Source of the DNA: Xiphophorus maculatus
Lineage: Eukaryota; Chordata; Actinopteri; Cyprinodontiformes; Poeciliidae
NCBI RefSeq assembly: GCF_002775205.1
Contig: NC_036462.1
Span: forward strand, 27,283,084 to 27,347,083
DNA: 64,000 nt
Direction of reading: 5' to 3'
Part shown: piece by piece, positions 49,701-61,359 of the stretch
Numbering within the stretch: position 1 is the stretch's first letter
Layout of the letters: each line of letters starts with the position of its first letter
Translations under genes and position numbers: made by a program
The notes under the pieces: model-generated
Database searches by the model: none
Seen by the model: only the letters and a program-made list of their open reading frames with translations
What the model was told of the DNA's origin: nothing

Positions 49701-52700
49701 GTTATTTTACTACCATCGTCAGACTGACTGACCCAAATCAAACACCTAAGTACCGACCTTCTGGCACCACAATGATCACCCTTTTTTAATGGAAATGAAG
49801 GTTTTTACTCTTATTCATGCTGTTGGCTCTTTCCATACAGAAAGGCTGAATGTCACTGTGGAACAATTTAGAATTAGTTCAAAATGCGCATGTTGTACGC
49901 AGATGATGTTGTTCTTGAACGTTGATACCGTAGTCGCATCAACTATAAAACATTTTGCAACAATTGCAGCTGCAAGTCTCTGGCGCAATGTCTCCACAAA
50001 CTTTGCCTATTTAACTGTTGTCCGTTCCTTGTTGCAGAGCAGCTAAAGGTCTAAGCTAAAGCTAAAGGCTAAATACATCTACGAGAATCAATCTTCAGAT
50101 TATAGAGGAAATGCTAAATTGGACTTCGGTCTCAATCAATCTAAATCTACTCATGCGACTCCCGTTGTTGTTGTATGACTTGGTACAAATGTTAGATGAG
50201 ACTTTTCATGGCTTTCTTTCAACTTTTCCCCCGTAAAAGTCGGTTTTCTTAAGGACAAACAGTTGTCAGGTTAACCCGTTCTCAGATCTCTGCAGCTCCC
50301 CCACCGTTACCTTGGACCTCTTCTCTATGATTAATGCTCCCATTGGTCCACCTGTCAGTTTAGGTAGAAGGTCATGACTTGGTATGTTTGTGGTTGTGCC
50401 AAAGTCTTTCCATTTTCAGATGAGTCGTCAAAACAGTGCTATGTTAAATGTTCGGAGTTTGGGATTCTAATTTACAACCCAACCCTGACTTAAACTAGTC
50501 CACAACTTAATCCCTGACTTGTCTGCTGTGTTCCTTAATCTGGCATGTGGTCATTATTGTTCTCTAATAAACCTCTGAGGCCTTTGCAGAACAGCTGGGT
50601 TTGTGGATTCTGCTTCCCAATGAAGTGGCTTTTGAAGACAGTTGGTTGCTTTGGATTTTTTTTAAAGAAGTTCAGGGAAAATAATCCTTCTTTTAAGATG
50701 TTTACAAGTGAAAATCAGGTATGATTTGTCTTACGATTAATAATTAGGCACTAATTTGTGTTGATACACTGGCATAGATAAATATAGCGTGAGAATGACT
50801 TCGGAAACATTTTATATAGAAGTAGCTACATGTTTGAACATTTTCTTCAATCATTTTTTACCCTTTGCCTGTGAGGATAACGTTTCAGTCTTTCTATTTT
50901 CTAACTAGCCTTTTGTATGTGTTTTCGTTTAAAGACCGACAGAAAATATAAATTTTTAAAAAAATAAGGTCATTACTGAATCACCCCTTTTGAAAAAAAA
51001 AAAAACCCTAGTCAACGCCAAAGAACCGAAAAGAATAAAAATATGTTGTCTATTCCATCGGAGAAGAATACCACAAGACAATTGCTGATTGTTTTGTTTC
51101 AGCATGAAAGAAATGATTGCTCAAATTGCAACTTTTTACAAGACTTGTTCCACAGAACAGCAGATTTACTGGGATTCGGAGGGCGGGGGGGAGCAACGCA
51201 AAAGCTCAAGACCTCTTTCATCCAAACGTTACAGCAACGGTTGTGTTCTAAGTGCCTGAGGTTTAGATTAGTCCGAGAAGGTGTAATTTTAGGAGTTGCT
51301 CGTCGAGCTGTAATTAAAGTCGGTATTTTGAATATCGAAAGTGGCAAAGAAGAAGCAAAACAGAAGCTGGCAAACAAAACACAGCAAGCAAGACCGGCAA
51401 AACGAAGGAGTAACTACATGTGACGTCCAAGGGATATTTGGTATCACTTGTGGTGCGAGGAGTGCGGCGAAATTGCAGGTCTCCTGAGAACAGTCCTGTT
51501 TGGATACGGCGAGGCCAAAAATTGCCGTAGAGAAAGTCTCTGTGTTTTCTGCAATTAACACTAATGTCTGTCTGCTGAAGCATTTGGGCTCTGACATTCA
51601 CGCGAGCTGAAGTGGCATGTGTGGGGCCCGGGTGCTTATCTAGACCATCTGAGGATAATCGGACAAACCGATCCGACGTTTATAGCACTTTAAAGGTCAC
51701 CTGGAAAATGTTTTCCATTCGTTTTGCTAAGCGCGAGCGAGTTAAGGGACTTCTACCTCGTCACGATGGAAGCACCACCCTGCACAATGCTGAAGTCCAT
51801 CCCGTCTGAGAGAAATTAAACGTATCCTCATGTTAGCACTATTTATTTTTCTTTTTAAATTGCGATAAACAAGTCTGGATCTCGTTTAAGTCAGACCCAA
51901 CCGATTAAAATCCAGTCTGCTCGTCCCCAAAACTGCAGAAAGTTTTGACACAATCATTAATGAAAGAGTGATGGAAAACAAGACGCTTAACTGTCTTGTG
52001 GTTAGCACTGTCAGGGCATTGGGGAGGGGACAGAGGGAGGGGTGGCGTCTATGAAATGTGCTGAGCAAGAATGAAGAATGTGACACCAGGACATGTTCAC
52101 CTGTCTGGAGGCTCCTGGAGGACTTGGTAGACACTGACTCGGAAGGTTTCGTTCCCGTCACGCTCCCGGATGAAGTCCTTGTAGATCCTGAACTCTGCGG
52201 CAGTGATGGCCTCGCCCTCTGGAATACGGGAAATATCGAACCGAAACGCCTGCGCGTGCGGCCGGTCCAGGAGGTCACGATCCCCATCGACTGGCAGGTG
52301 GAGAAAGGGAGAGAGAGACAGTCGTGACAGAAAGCTTCTGATTTAAACTTCGTCCAAATGACGATGCCACTACTCACACATGCAGGTTCTCTTCAGAGAA
52401 TTAGCCTAAAATTCATCCGTCTTCCCATCAAGTTTGACCTGATTCCCTGGCAAACAGAAGCTTCCCCACAGCATGATGGTACCACCACCATGCTTTACCT
52501 TCTAAATGGTGTGTTCAGGATGATCCACCTCCAAGCCTCGTCTGTTCAGAGAGCCTTGCTCTCCACATTTGCTGTTTCTCTGCAAACTGCCACTGGAATT
52601 CCTTTTTTGTTTGTTATTTTTTTATGCAACTCAAGCTTTATACCTCTCATTTTTTTCCCCTTTAAGGCAAAATTTGGTTCTGCACCAATAATCTCCACAA

Positions 52701-53889
52701 CTTTGACTCTCAACTGTCTGTGTTGCGCGCTCTGCATGATACTGTTGTTTCATCAATCTCCTCTAATAAAGCCCCCGAGTCTTTACAGATCTGCTAATAA
52801 GATGTTTTAATTGCATGAATGTTTGTAAAAATAAATAAATAGTATTAATAATAATTAATTAATTTAAAAAAAAAGTTATATTAGATTACAAACTTTGTAC
52901 TTTGTTTTTGCAATTTTGTTCGCAAAGACTGACTTCTTTATGGGAAAAATGTGTTTAAAAAAAGAATAAAATAGAATAGACTTTATTGTTTCCCAACGGG
53001 AAATTGCTTATTCATTGACAAGCTACTTTATCCAATGTGTTACACATTGGATTTATTTATACTTATATAAATAAATACAATAGTACTTTACATATACAAG
53101 TGACAAATTATTTTTTTTAATTATAGATACATAAGTGTGATATTGTAAGCAATTTAAATATGACTAAATATATATATATATAAAAACTAAATAAAAATAA
53201 GACAAGGACAAGCATGCACATTAATCTACGAATGAATCTATAAATTAGTCCATGGAAAACTTAGATTTAAAGACTCAAAATCAAAATCTGAAGGCTACAG
53301 GCAGAGGTGATCTCCTGTGGTGCATTTTGGTGTCATCAGTCTCCAAAATACACCATAGAGTGCCACAGGATATTATTATTATTATTATTATTAACTTTTT
53401 ATGCAAGTTACATTTTTTCTAAAATCACCCAAAAACAAAAATTTAGTTTTTATTTTTTAATTAAAAAATAAAAACAAATTTCCTGTATTACACATGTATA
53501 AAAGTTGGTGTTACCCTTTTAAATTTTTTTTTTTTTTTTTTTTTTAGGAGAGTTGCAGATATTTGCAGCTCTGATCCAATTGCATATCATCAGACCGAGA
53601 GGCAAATAAAGTGCTTTGGATTGTGAAAGGTGGTGACCCCAGGTCTGCCCTATAAAATCCCAAATGAGATACATTCAATTGTGGGGGGGGGGGGCATGTG
53701 GCAATAAAAGGCATAATAAAAAGCAGTTTATTATGGCAAACCAGTCAGCGGTAAACTTGTTTATTTAAACGTCCCTCTGCTGGGTGTTCCGCTTCCCGCA
53801 AGCTTGGAAGCGCTCTGTCAGGGAAAAAAAATAAAAATCCTACTTCCATGAGTGGAATAATGACTAATGTAAACATTATTTAACTCAAC

Positions 53890-53938
<49 letters not shown>

Positions 53939-56237
53939 CCACACACACCCTCACACACACCTTAAATGCCACTACGGGGGGTGGAGTGAAGATAAAAACA
54001 CATTCGTGGCTCGCCTTGGCTCTCCGTTTAAAATCGCACACATGTGCTGACCACAAGAAAAGGCCTCGCTCGGGCTCTGCCCGGAAAACCGCAGCAGCAA
54101 GTGCGCTTCCTCGAACGCGCAACACAAAAGTACGGAAAGCCACACGGCAATTTCATGCGCGCCCTCGCCGCCTGGGTCGGCTCCCGCCACACCTCCGTAA
54201 TCATCTCGCAATGCGTCGCCGCGCAGTGATTTCCTTTTGATTGGAGAGAAGAAAGCGGAAAAGCGGTAACCGGTGGCACCACAAAGGTTTCCACCCATCC
54301 TGAAGAGTTTTTTGGGTTTTTTTCCCCTCCCCAATAGTTAAAAAAGAAATAAATAAAAAGCAGGAAAAAAGCGGTGAGATGTTTCTTTAGCAACCAGGTG
54401 CGCCCTTGAGAAGTAGAGATCTCTCTCGCCCTTTTAGTTTGAAGCGCCAACCATCCATCCATACCGATGACATCATCCGGAGATCCCACGGACGGTTTGC
54501 GGATATCTGAGAGGAACATCCTTACATCTTGTCATGGCCCCTGACGTTAAAGAAGAAGAAGAAGAAGAAGAAGAAGAAGAAGAAGAAGAAGAAGAAGAAG
54601 AAGGAAAAAAAAAAATCCGGAACGTTTCTTTTACGGCACCGCACGATGACTCACAGTCCTCTAAAAACTCCTCTTAACAACATAAAAACACACACATGCC
54701 AGGAGCCCCGAGTGCCGCATTCTGAACCCTGCTAGTCATTTGTTTGACCGCAATTAAATGCTGCAGGGGGAACGAGGGGTGATTTTATGAAAGCAATAAT
54801 TGCTTGTAAGGACTTGGTGTGTTTACGTTTGGGCCCATTAGCTGCACAGATCAGACCTCAGATATGCAAACTTCCCTCTGGGAGACATTTCGACACTACA
54901 GATTGCTCCCGACGCTGCGGGGCCACACAGCAACACGGCTATAATGAACCTATATGGACTTTTTTTCTTTCTTTTTTTCTTTTTTTTACACTAAATCAAT
55001 TTCGTCGCAAAGTCTGAGGTCGTAATTACGCTTCATGAAAGGTTATTATTTGATAAGTGAAGTGAATTGTGAAATTTCTTATTGATGTAGAACTCCAAAC
55101 ATCCTGGTGAAAGTGGCGTCGGCCTCCTTCTGGAAACTTTGACTATGATGTTTGATATTCATGCAAAAAAAAACGACGACAACCATTAAATAAACCACAC
55201 ATAAATCGAGTAATAAATAAGTAGGTGCATGAAGTTTTATAGCACAATTAAAGTAAATATCAAAATGACCCATTTTACTATCGTCTAAGCTTGTTTCTTC
55301 CTGCTTTGGTTCAAAAAGTATTTCTCGATTCTTCTGCAACTCGTCAGCTGCATCTTCACCAGATATCATAAATTCATACGGTTCATGTGGAGAACACCGG
55401 GTGAAGTTTTCAACCAAAAATAAAAGGTTAAAATGACTAAACAGTCCTTCAGTTGTTAGGATTTTCAAGGAGTGATTCTGAAAGGTTATTCAATTAATCG
55501 TCCCCTAACAATATGAGACAGACCTCACGTTAAGGAGATTTTATAAATTTTTGTTTTTTTGAAAAGTAGACCAAATCAATTGTCACAACCAGCCTTTAAT
55601 CATCAGAGCGCTTATGAAATCCAACCGGAGGGTGCTGGTTTGTTAGATCTCCCACCTACTGATTACCGCCTTCATGACTTACTGCTTTTGCTGGCACCGC
55701 ATAACAGCGCGACCACGCACCGAAGTGTTTATTTACAGCATGCCTGTTTGCCATTTATGTCCCATCTCAAACCATCGGCAGCATCGGCGGGCCACGTTTG
55801 GAGGGACGTCTTGAAACGATTGCAAAGCCACCAGGAAACAATGCCTTCAGTCAAATGCGGTGGAGAAAAACAGCTGGGCGAAGTGAGCTCGAAAGAAGAA
55901 ATGCCACCCACTAATTGTCTGTATTTTGTCTTTTTTTCTCCCGCTCCTGCCTCAGAACTCTCCAAATGTGAAACCGCATGAATGTGCCTTTGGTGTTTGG
56001 AAACATATTTCCACATCTCGTTAGCTGCAGTGAAAAGTTCACCGTTATAGCTGCGTGGAGTGGGACGTTCTCACGACGTCCGATTGTTTTACCGTTGACT
56101 TAGGGTGAACATTTTGAAACCCGCTGCTGATAAGAGAGGTGGCAAAAACTAGTTTCATTCTCTCCACCCGGTCCGCGCCCCGAGGCAGGTTTGCTAGTGT
56201 AACAAAACAAGCACAAACACCATACCGCCTGCTGCTT

Positions 56238-56273
<36 letters not shown>

Positions 56274-59245
56274 CGTGGCTATCTTTGTGGGGACTTTCCA
56301 TTGACTTCCATTCATTTCTTCACCCTAAACCTTACCCTCATAAGGGTATCCTAACCCTAACCAAAACTCAATTCACACCTTTGTCCTAAATCTGACCCCT
56401 GACCCAAAAACAGCGATTCCCCTTGTGGGGACCAGGCTTCGGTCTGGAAGGCTTCAGTCCCCACAAGGAGCAGCGGGTCCCCACAACGTAGGGGACCCGC
56501 TGTCAGGAAAATGGTCCCCACAAGGTATTAGAAACAAACACACACACTTCAGAGCTTTCCTCCTCTAAGGCAAACAAGTTGGATTCCTCCCTTTATTAAC
56601 TCAATGCCACTTCGGTTTCCCCGACTTTTCATCTGTCCCCGACTGATCACAAACCGCTGGAGCACAATGCACAGCGGCGACTCTGATAACTGCAGGAAAC
56701 TGACAGTCACACGTTAAGTTGTAAGGTTGAGCAGAGAAATCTGATGTATGCATGTGGCCACAACGTGTGCAGCATGGCAACGATTTATCCCAACGAACGT
56801 GACCCACGGGTAACAATGTACAGGTATATGTTTTGAAAGGAAGTACACTGTCCTTTAATTATACAGTTTGCAGTTTCAGGAATCAATAAGAACTGGTTTC
56901 TACCATGTTCCAAATTCATTTGAATTTAGCCTCAAAACCGCGTGACAGCTCCCACACCCTCAATATCTGATAGTCCCTTAATGGGGCAATATTAAGTTTT
57001 AAAATTATTATTTAGAGCTTTACGACATGTAATAATGTTATCCCCTTATCAAATCCACACCTGCGGTATTGCCTTCATTCTTTCATGCATGTTTAAGAAA
57101 TCCTTTAATCTCTCATGGCAACCATTCAGATGTACCAAACGCCTGAGTGGACGTAGCACCGCCTTCGAGGATGAAGCTCCTTCTCTTAGCTGCAGTTTCC
57201 AAGCTCACCTTCAGAGCAGCTATCGTTTGTATCTCCCCCACTCAGCTCCTTCAGACTAGCCAGCAGCAATTAGCAGGAGCTGTGCATTTGGTCAGCACTT
57301 TAATCAAGCTACTTCTCAGTGAAACTTTGGTAAAAACGTTATTTAAGGGTTAATAGAGGAGCCATGTTGTGTTGACTTCCTGAAGGCAGAATTTCAGAAA
57401 GAGCAGGAGTTTTTAAAGCGACAGAGGCCCAGTTTCAAGGCACTGAAACACAAATTCAGATGTCTTTTGAGTCACATTTAATACCTTCAGCATTTCTATA
57501 GCAACTGAAGGGAACATAGTTACTTGATTGTGTGCTCTAATGTGGCATTATGTGCCTAGTTAATTCATGATGCTGCCCCTTTAAGAGCAAAGGAATCAGG
57601 TGCTGCCAAGTGAAAATCAGCAATTGTAATCACCTCAGCAAAAGTGCAAATGTTCTCCTTTCGATCATCTCGTGAATTAACACACGAGATAAAACGTGTG
57701 TTACCAAGAACAAAAGACAACAGCGTGAGCAGTCTTAGAGGAGAAATTCAACATGGAGCGAGTTTTATGATCACAATTATTCTTCACACAGAAAGATGAT
57801 TTACGAGCGCAAGACATTTGAAACAATCTTCCCAGGCATGGAAAGGCCATCGCCAGAGTATCCAACTCTCTTCATACATCACTTAGCATGTTAAGAAAGT
57901 TGAATTTAATGACAGTACAATTACAAAGAACTCCAAAAAAAGAAAGTCATGAAAGACGAACGGCTGTTTCAGCAGGAATGCCACAATAAAAGAGTCTTCT
58001 CTCCAAAACGACTTAAGGGCCGAACATTGTGGGTTTGCCCAGCTGCGTTGTAATGAACCACAAAACTTCTGGAACAATGTTCTTTGAACTGCTGAGACCC
58101 CCCAAAAAAACGAGAAGCCCGGCTGCTCAGAGCACAGCCTGCACCAGGACCAACACAAATGTCAAGCACGGTGGTGGAGTGCTGATGATTTGGCCCTGGG
58201 CTCTGGAACTCACTGGGAAATGACCTAATCTGTATACCAATGAATTTTTTTAAGTAAAAAAAAGAAAAGCCATTGATCATAAATTTAAAAAAAATAAAAA
58301 ATTAATCCAAAATATTGCTGTTAAAAGAGGCTGAAAAAGCTACTGAAATGTGGATTTTCTTTGTTTTTCCCACACATTCCGACATTAATTTGGCTTCATC
58401 AAAGGTTATTTTTTAAAAATTATTATTTTGTTCTGCTTTTTTTGATGTTTTATTGGGATCTTGCACGTAAACACTGACAAATGATAGAGGATGTCCTTTC
58501 TTTACGTATGAAACGTTTTGTTGTTATTTATGGATGACGTCATATGGCGTCACCGTCATAAAATAATGGCCTAAGAAGTGATTTTTTTTTTACTTATTTT
58601 TTTTTTTATGTTTTTTTGTTGTTTTTTTTTTTTTGCCTAAATCATAGTTTGGGGGAAACATTTGTTTGCTTTTTGTTTTGTTTTTTCAAAATCACTTTTG
58701 GGGGGGGATCACTTAGCCCATCAGGAATGCGCTGGTATTAAATATGAACTTGCTGTAATGTTTTCCAGATTAAACATTTCCATGTCTCACACACAGCAGC
58801 AGCTTAATTGTTACGATAGTAATAATAATAATAATAATAATAATCAGTGTGAGCGCTCACCGAGGTTGACGAAGCTCATCACCGTGTCCGCGTCGTCCAG
58901 GAAGCGGCTGTCCTGCTGGCTCACCGCCGCCGACGCCTGACCCTGCAAAACCGCCCTGTACCGCGAGACAGCGCGCGGCTCTGCCTCCGTGGACACGGTG
59001 TTGTACAGATCCAGCATGAACGTCGGCGCGGCGTTGTGCTTGGTGTGGGCGTGCGGCCGCGGGCGCTGTGGCAGGCCCAGGATGGAGAGGATCTCCCGCT
59101 GGATCTCCCTGCGCTCTTGGCTCCGCAGTCTCCGGTGGATGAAGCTGGAGCGCGCCTCGCTGTCCACGGAGAAGTTGGAGAAGGAGACGCGCGTGGCCGA
59201 CGCGCAGGATCCCCAGCACGACAGCAGGAGCAGAGCCACAAGCAT
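46787..59245 (-). CDS. bmp7: Bone morphogenetic protein 7 precursor
   Basis: Secreted TGF-beta superfamily ligand acting through BMP receptors and SMAD1/5/8. Seven minus-strand coding exons: 58861-59245, 52101-52290, 48546-48694, 47377-47583, 47219-47292, 47025-47135, 46787-46936. They splice without a break into 421 residues (human BMP7 is 431); exons of 149 and 111 bases equal the human sizes as I remember them. A signal peptide begins [13 protein letters not shown]. The prodomain shows [15 protein letters not shown] and [16 protein letters not shown]. The furin site RGAR ends at residue 280, giving a mature chain of 141 residues with all seven cystine-knot cysteines ([32 protein letters not shown]). 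BMP5/6/8 are close relatives; neighbour rae1 and the body of the protein favour BMP7. I cannot tell which teleost duplicate (a or b) this is. Confidence 0.96.
47598..48150 (-). mobile_element. L2/CR1-type LINE fragment (reverse transcriptase end and 3' tail)
   Basis: The minus strand reads [19 protein letters not shown] (the YADDTQLY active-site region), [20 protein letters not shown], then a break and a [20 protein letters not shown] segment. It ends in AAGCACTTTGAACTGCCTTG...AAACTGGACTTGACTT. Degenerate; sits in bmp7 intron 3 and stops 15-18 bases before exon 4. Confidence 0.85.
49190..49511. mobile_element. Tc1-like MITE (TACAGCTCTGG ends)
   Basis: TATACAGCTCTGGAAAAA at left and AGAGCTGTATAT at right, with the GGTTATTCCACCAAATATTG interior of a common fish Tc1-derived family. 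In bmp7 intron 2. Confidence 0.8.
49870..50660 (-). mobile_element. Tc1-like transposon relic
   Basis: Antisense transposase debris: CAGCTGCAAGTCTCTGGCG, ATCTCTGCAGCTCCCCCACC, CACCTGTCAGTTTAGGTAG, TAATAAACCTCTGAGGCC. Frame destroyed. In bmp7 intron 2. Confidence 0.75.
52440..52560 (-). mobile_element. Tc1-like transposase fragment
   Basis: CCCCACAGCATGATGGTACC and TGGTGTGTTCAGGATGATCC are antisense Tc1 transposase (HGGG.IM region). Lies about 150 bases upstream of bmp7 exon 2, in intron 1. Confidence 0.7.
52960..53020 (-). mobile_element. LINE 3'-end fragment
   Basis: AATAGAATAGACTTTATTG followed by CCCAACGGGAAATTG, same tail type as at 6061-6210. Confidence 0.5.
53889..53960. repeat. Poly(C) plus (CA)n compound microsatellite
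   Basis: 18 C residues then about 16 CA units in bmp7 intron 1. Confidence 0.9.
53990..54250. promoter_or_regulatory. CpG-dense block in bmp7 intron 1
   Basis: Many CG dinucleotides in an otherwise AT-rich intron, giving open frames on both strands by composition alone. Could be an alternative promoter or enhancer; no TATA or start site can be assigned. Confidence 0.3.
54549..54603. repeat. (GAA)n microsatellite
   Basis: About 18 GAA units, a triplex-prone purine tract, in bmp7 intron 1. Confidence 0.92.
56243..56540. repeat. (CA)n plus GTGGGGAC-rich fish repeat
   Basis: CA tract, then GTGGGGACTTTCCATTGACT, CTAACCCTAACC, and repeated GTCCCCACAA/TTGTGGGGAC in both orientations, including a near-palindrome around 56,474-56,502 (GCGGGTCCCC...GGGGACCCGC). 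Interspersed family common in fish. Confidence 0.65.
57360..57592. repeat. Interspersed repeat, copy 2
   Basis: Partner of 16,010-16,150 (CAGAAAGAGCAGGAGTTTTTA; TGCCCCTTTAAGAG end). Confidence 0.5.
57960..58235 (+). mobile_element. Tc1-like transposase fragment
   Basis: Plus-strand frame reads [12 protein letters not shown], the Tc1 VKHGGG..MIWG motif, next to a AACAATGTTCTTTGAAC block. Broken; in bmp7 intron 1. Confidence 0.75.
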
Positions 59246-59560
59246 TTTAGTTTATGTTTCTTTTAAACTCTCCCAACTTTTACGCACGGCTCTAATCCTT
59301 AAAGGAGACGCCGGAGATGCGATCTGTTCCCCAGGCGGTCCTCGGACATGTGCAGAGAGTTAAAAAAAAAAAAAAAAAAAAAAAAAAACACGCCGCCCAC
59401 TATCAACGCCGTGTGTCATTCATTCATTCATAATTCCCAGTTTGCGCGGCAGCGTGCAACCGTGATACAGCCGCGCGCGCTCCTCTGACGGCTCCACGGG
59501 GAAAAGATTTTTATGACGGCGCTGCGTCAGAGGAGGGGCGCGAGCGGTTCAGGAAAGGAC
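59246..59560 (-). promoter_or_regulatory. bmp7 5' region, candidate core promoter
   Basis: GC-rich DNA just upstream of the bmp7 ATG. A TATA-like CATAAAAAT on the minus strand lies near 59,508-59,516. It sits within a 10-base perfect inverted repeat TCCTCTGACG (59,481-59,490) / CGTCAGAGGA (59,525-59,534), whose TGACG cores resemble CRE half sites. A 27-base A run (59,362-59,388) would lie in the leader. Confidence 0.4.
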
Positions 59561-60299
59561 CGACACGCGACATTTAAACAACAAACTCTCCACAAGGTTT
59601 TCTAAAGATTTAATCCAGTAAAAAAAAAAAGATACACGTTTAACAGACGAAAGACACCAAAATAAATGGGTTAAATTTCAACCATTTTTGTTCACAGACG
59701 TGAACTAATGTGAATTGAACTAAATTTTCTTCTCCTAACGTCTCATTGGATTTTTTTCCCCCACTGCTTTGTTTAAAAGAAACCAAAATAGAAGAAGGTT
59801 TTAAAAAATCTTCTCTAACAAGGGTGACATATCGGTCATTTTCCTGACGATTCGGGGACAAATCTTGTTGTATTTCCGAAATAAATCCAACTTACAAACA
59901 GAAACGATGACGCAGTTCGAGTGTTAGGGCAGTTCTGCGCCTTTGCTAAGTGAATTTATTTTTCACTGATGATAAAACTCTTCACCTGCTGCTTGGATAG
60001 GTACGACAAAAATAAGAATTACAAAAAAAAAAGTGTGTGTGTTAAGAATTTTTTTATTATTTTTTTTTAATTTTTATTATTCTTTTTCAAAACACAAATG
60101 AGCTCATTGTGATACAATTGAACTGTTAAATATTCCATTCACAAATTAAAATACCAATTATTTTGATAGCCAGCATTTAGTACCCTCTAAAACTTAAGTT
60201 TTTACAGTGCACGGAGGAGCGGATGGAAGACACAAAGTGCCATTTATCTTAAATGAATGGGTGTGAAGCTTTGATATTCCGTTGAAGGCTCGGGGTCAG

Positions 60300-60680
60300 A
60301 GTGCCGTCTGGTTTGGATGAGGCTGCTTCAGGTGCTGCTTGTTTAAAGCCGGATCAAGTAGTTCGGCATTTAAAGTCCTTTTCTTGCATTTCGGGACTCT
60401 GAGGCCAGCTCTTACACAAACCCCCTCCTATCTGTCTATCATAAAGTGGTTTGAATTGTTGTGAACAATCTGCATTGAAAAAGGGGCAAATCCCATAATC
60501 CCCTTTACGGCGCAGAAATTCTTTGAACCGAGACAATAAAGGGAGGCCCGCCCTAATTGCTGAGTGATCAGCGGTAGTCTGGGTGCATGACGGGACATGC
60601 AAATGTGCTTCCAAAGAGACGCCGCAGCTCCGCTTTCACAGAGCAGGGGAGCAGGTGAGAAGCGAGGCCAGCTTTACTGC
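60300..60680. promoter_or_regulatory. Possible conserved non-coding element between bmp7 and rae1
   Basis: Low-repeat, evenly composed DNA with an octamer-like ATGCAAAT (60,597-60,604), TAATTGCTGAGTGATC, and GAATTGTTGTGAACAATC (two inverted ACAAT cores). No coding potential. Conservation untested. Confidence 0.25.
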
Positions 60681-60879
60681 GGCTTAAGTAAAGCATGAGA
60701 GGAAACACCGCTGCTATTTGTACACCTTCAATTTAGTTTTTCCACATTTGTCACATGTCACCTGTTGCCTTTGTTGCGTTTTTCGTGAGGCTTTATGAGG
60801 TGAACCAGCACAAAGAAGCACATTATACTCTGCGGAGAAGGCATGAACTCTGAAGTCACTTTAAAGTACAAATCTAAAG

Positions 60880-60961
60880 TACACTGCTCAAAAAAATAAA
60901 GGGAACACTTAAACGGGTGTTTAACACTTAAAGTGTTCCCTTTATTTTTTTGAGCAGTATA
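60880..60961. mobile_element. Miniature Tc1/mariner palindrome (82 bases)
   Basis: ACTGCTCAAAAAAATAAAGG... and its complement form perfect arms of 28 bases around a loop of about 20. Same ends as the 23,535 element; TA at both edges. Confidence 0.88.
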
Positions 60962-61125
60962 TTATATGTGCATGTGTATTTATTTCAAGTATTTTGAGCT
61001 TTACCAGGTTTGCAATTCTTGTTTTTTTTCTCCATTTTTTTCTTTTCATACTATTCTCAAACTTAAGGTTTACGCAATCAGAATTAGGTCTCTACTTTGA
61101 CTAGGCCGCATGCTTTGAACTAAGC

Positions 61126-61349
61126 CAGGGGTGGGCAATCCTGGTCCTTGAGGGCCGGTGTCCTGCAACTCTTAGACGTCTCCCTGGTCCAACACGCTTG
61201 AATCCAACAGCTGAATCACCTCATAAGTGCAGTCAAGTTCTCCAGAGTCCTGCTAATGACCTCATTATTTGACTCAGGTGTGTTGAAGTAGAGATACATC
61301 TAAAAGTTGCAGGAGACCGGCCCTTGAGGCCTGGAGTTGCCCACCCCTG
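61126..61349. mobile_element. hAT MITE, 224 bases
   Basis: Inverted tips CAGGGGTGGGCAA and TTGCCCACCCCTG with a perfect 8-base target duplication AACTAAGC at 61,118-61,125 and 61,350-61,357. Internal inverted arms (GGCCGGTGTCCTGCAACT / AGTTGCAGGAGACCGGCC). Confidence 0.93.
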
Positions 61350-61359
61350 AACTAAGCCA

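Noticed and set aside
51043-51423. 126-codon plus-strand open frame in bmp7 intron 2
   Set aside because: Lys/Gln-rich end without motifs, overlapping antisense frames of similar length; probably chance.
52358-52810. 150-codon plus-strand frame upstream of bmp7 exon 2
   Set aside because: Antisense reading of Tc1 transposase debris.
54028-54519. 163-codon minus-strand open frame
   Set aside because: Overlaps frames on both strands in the CpG-dense block; composition effect, no recognisable motif.
55559-55981. 140-codon plus-strand open frame in bmp7 intron 1
   Set aside because: No ATG at its start, overlaps an equally long antisense frame, no family resemblance.
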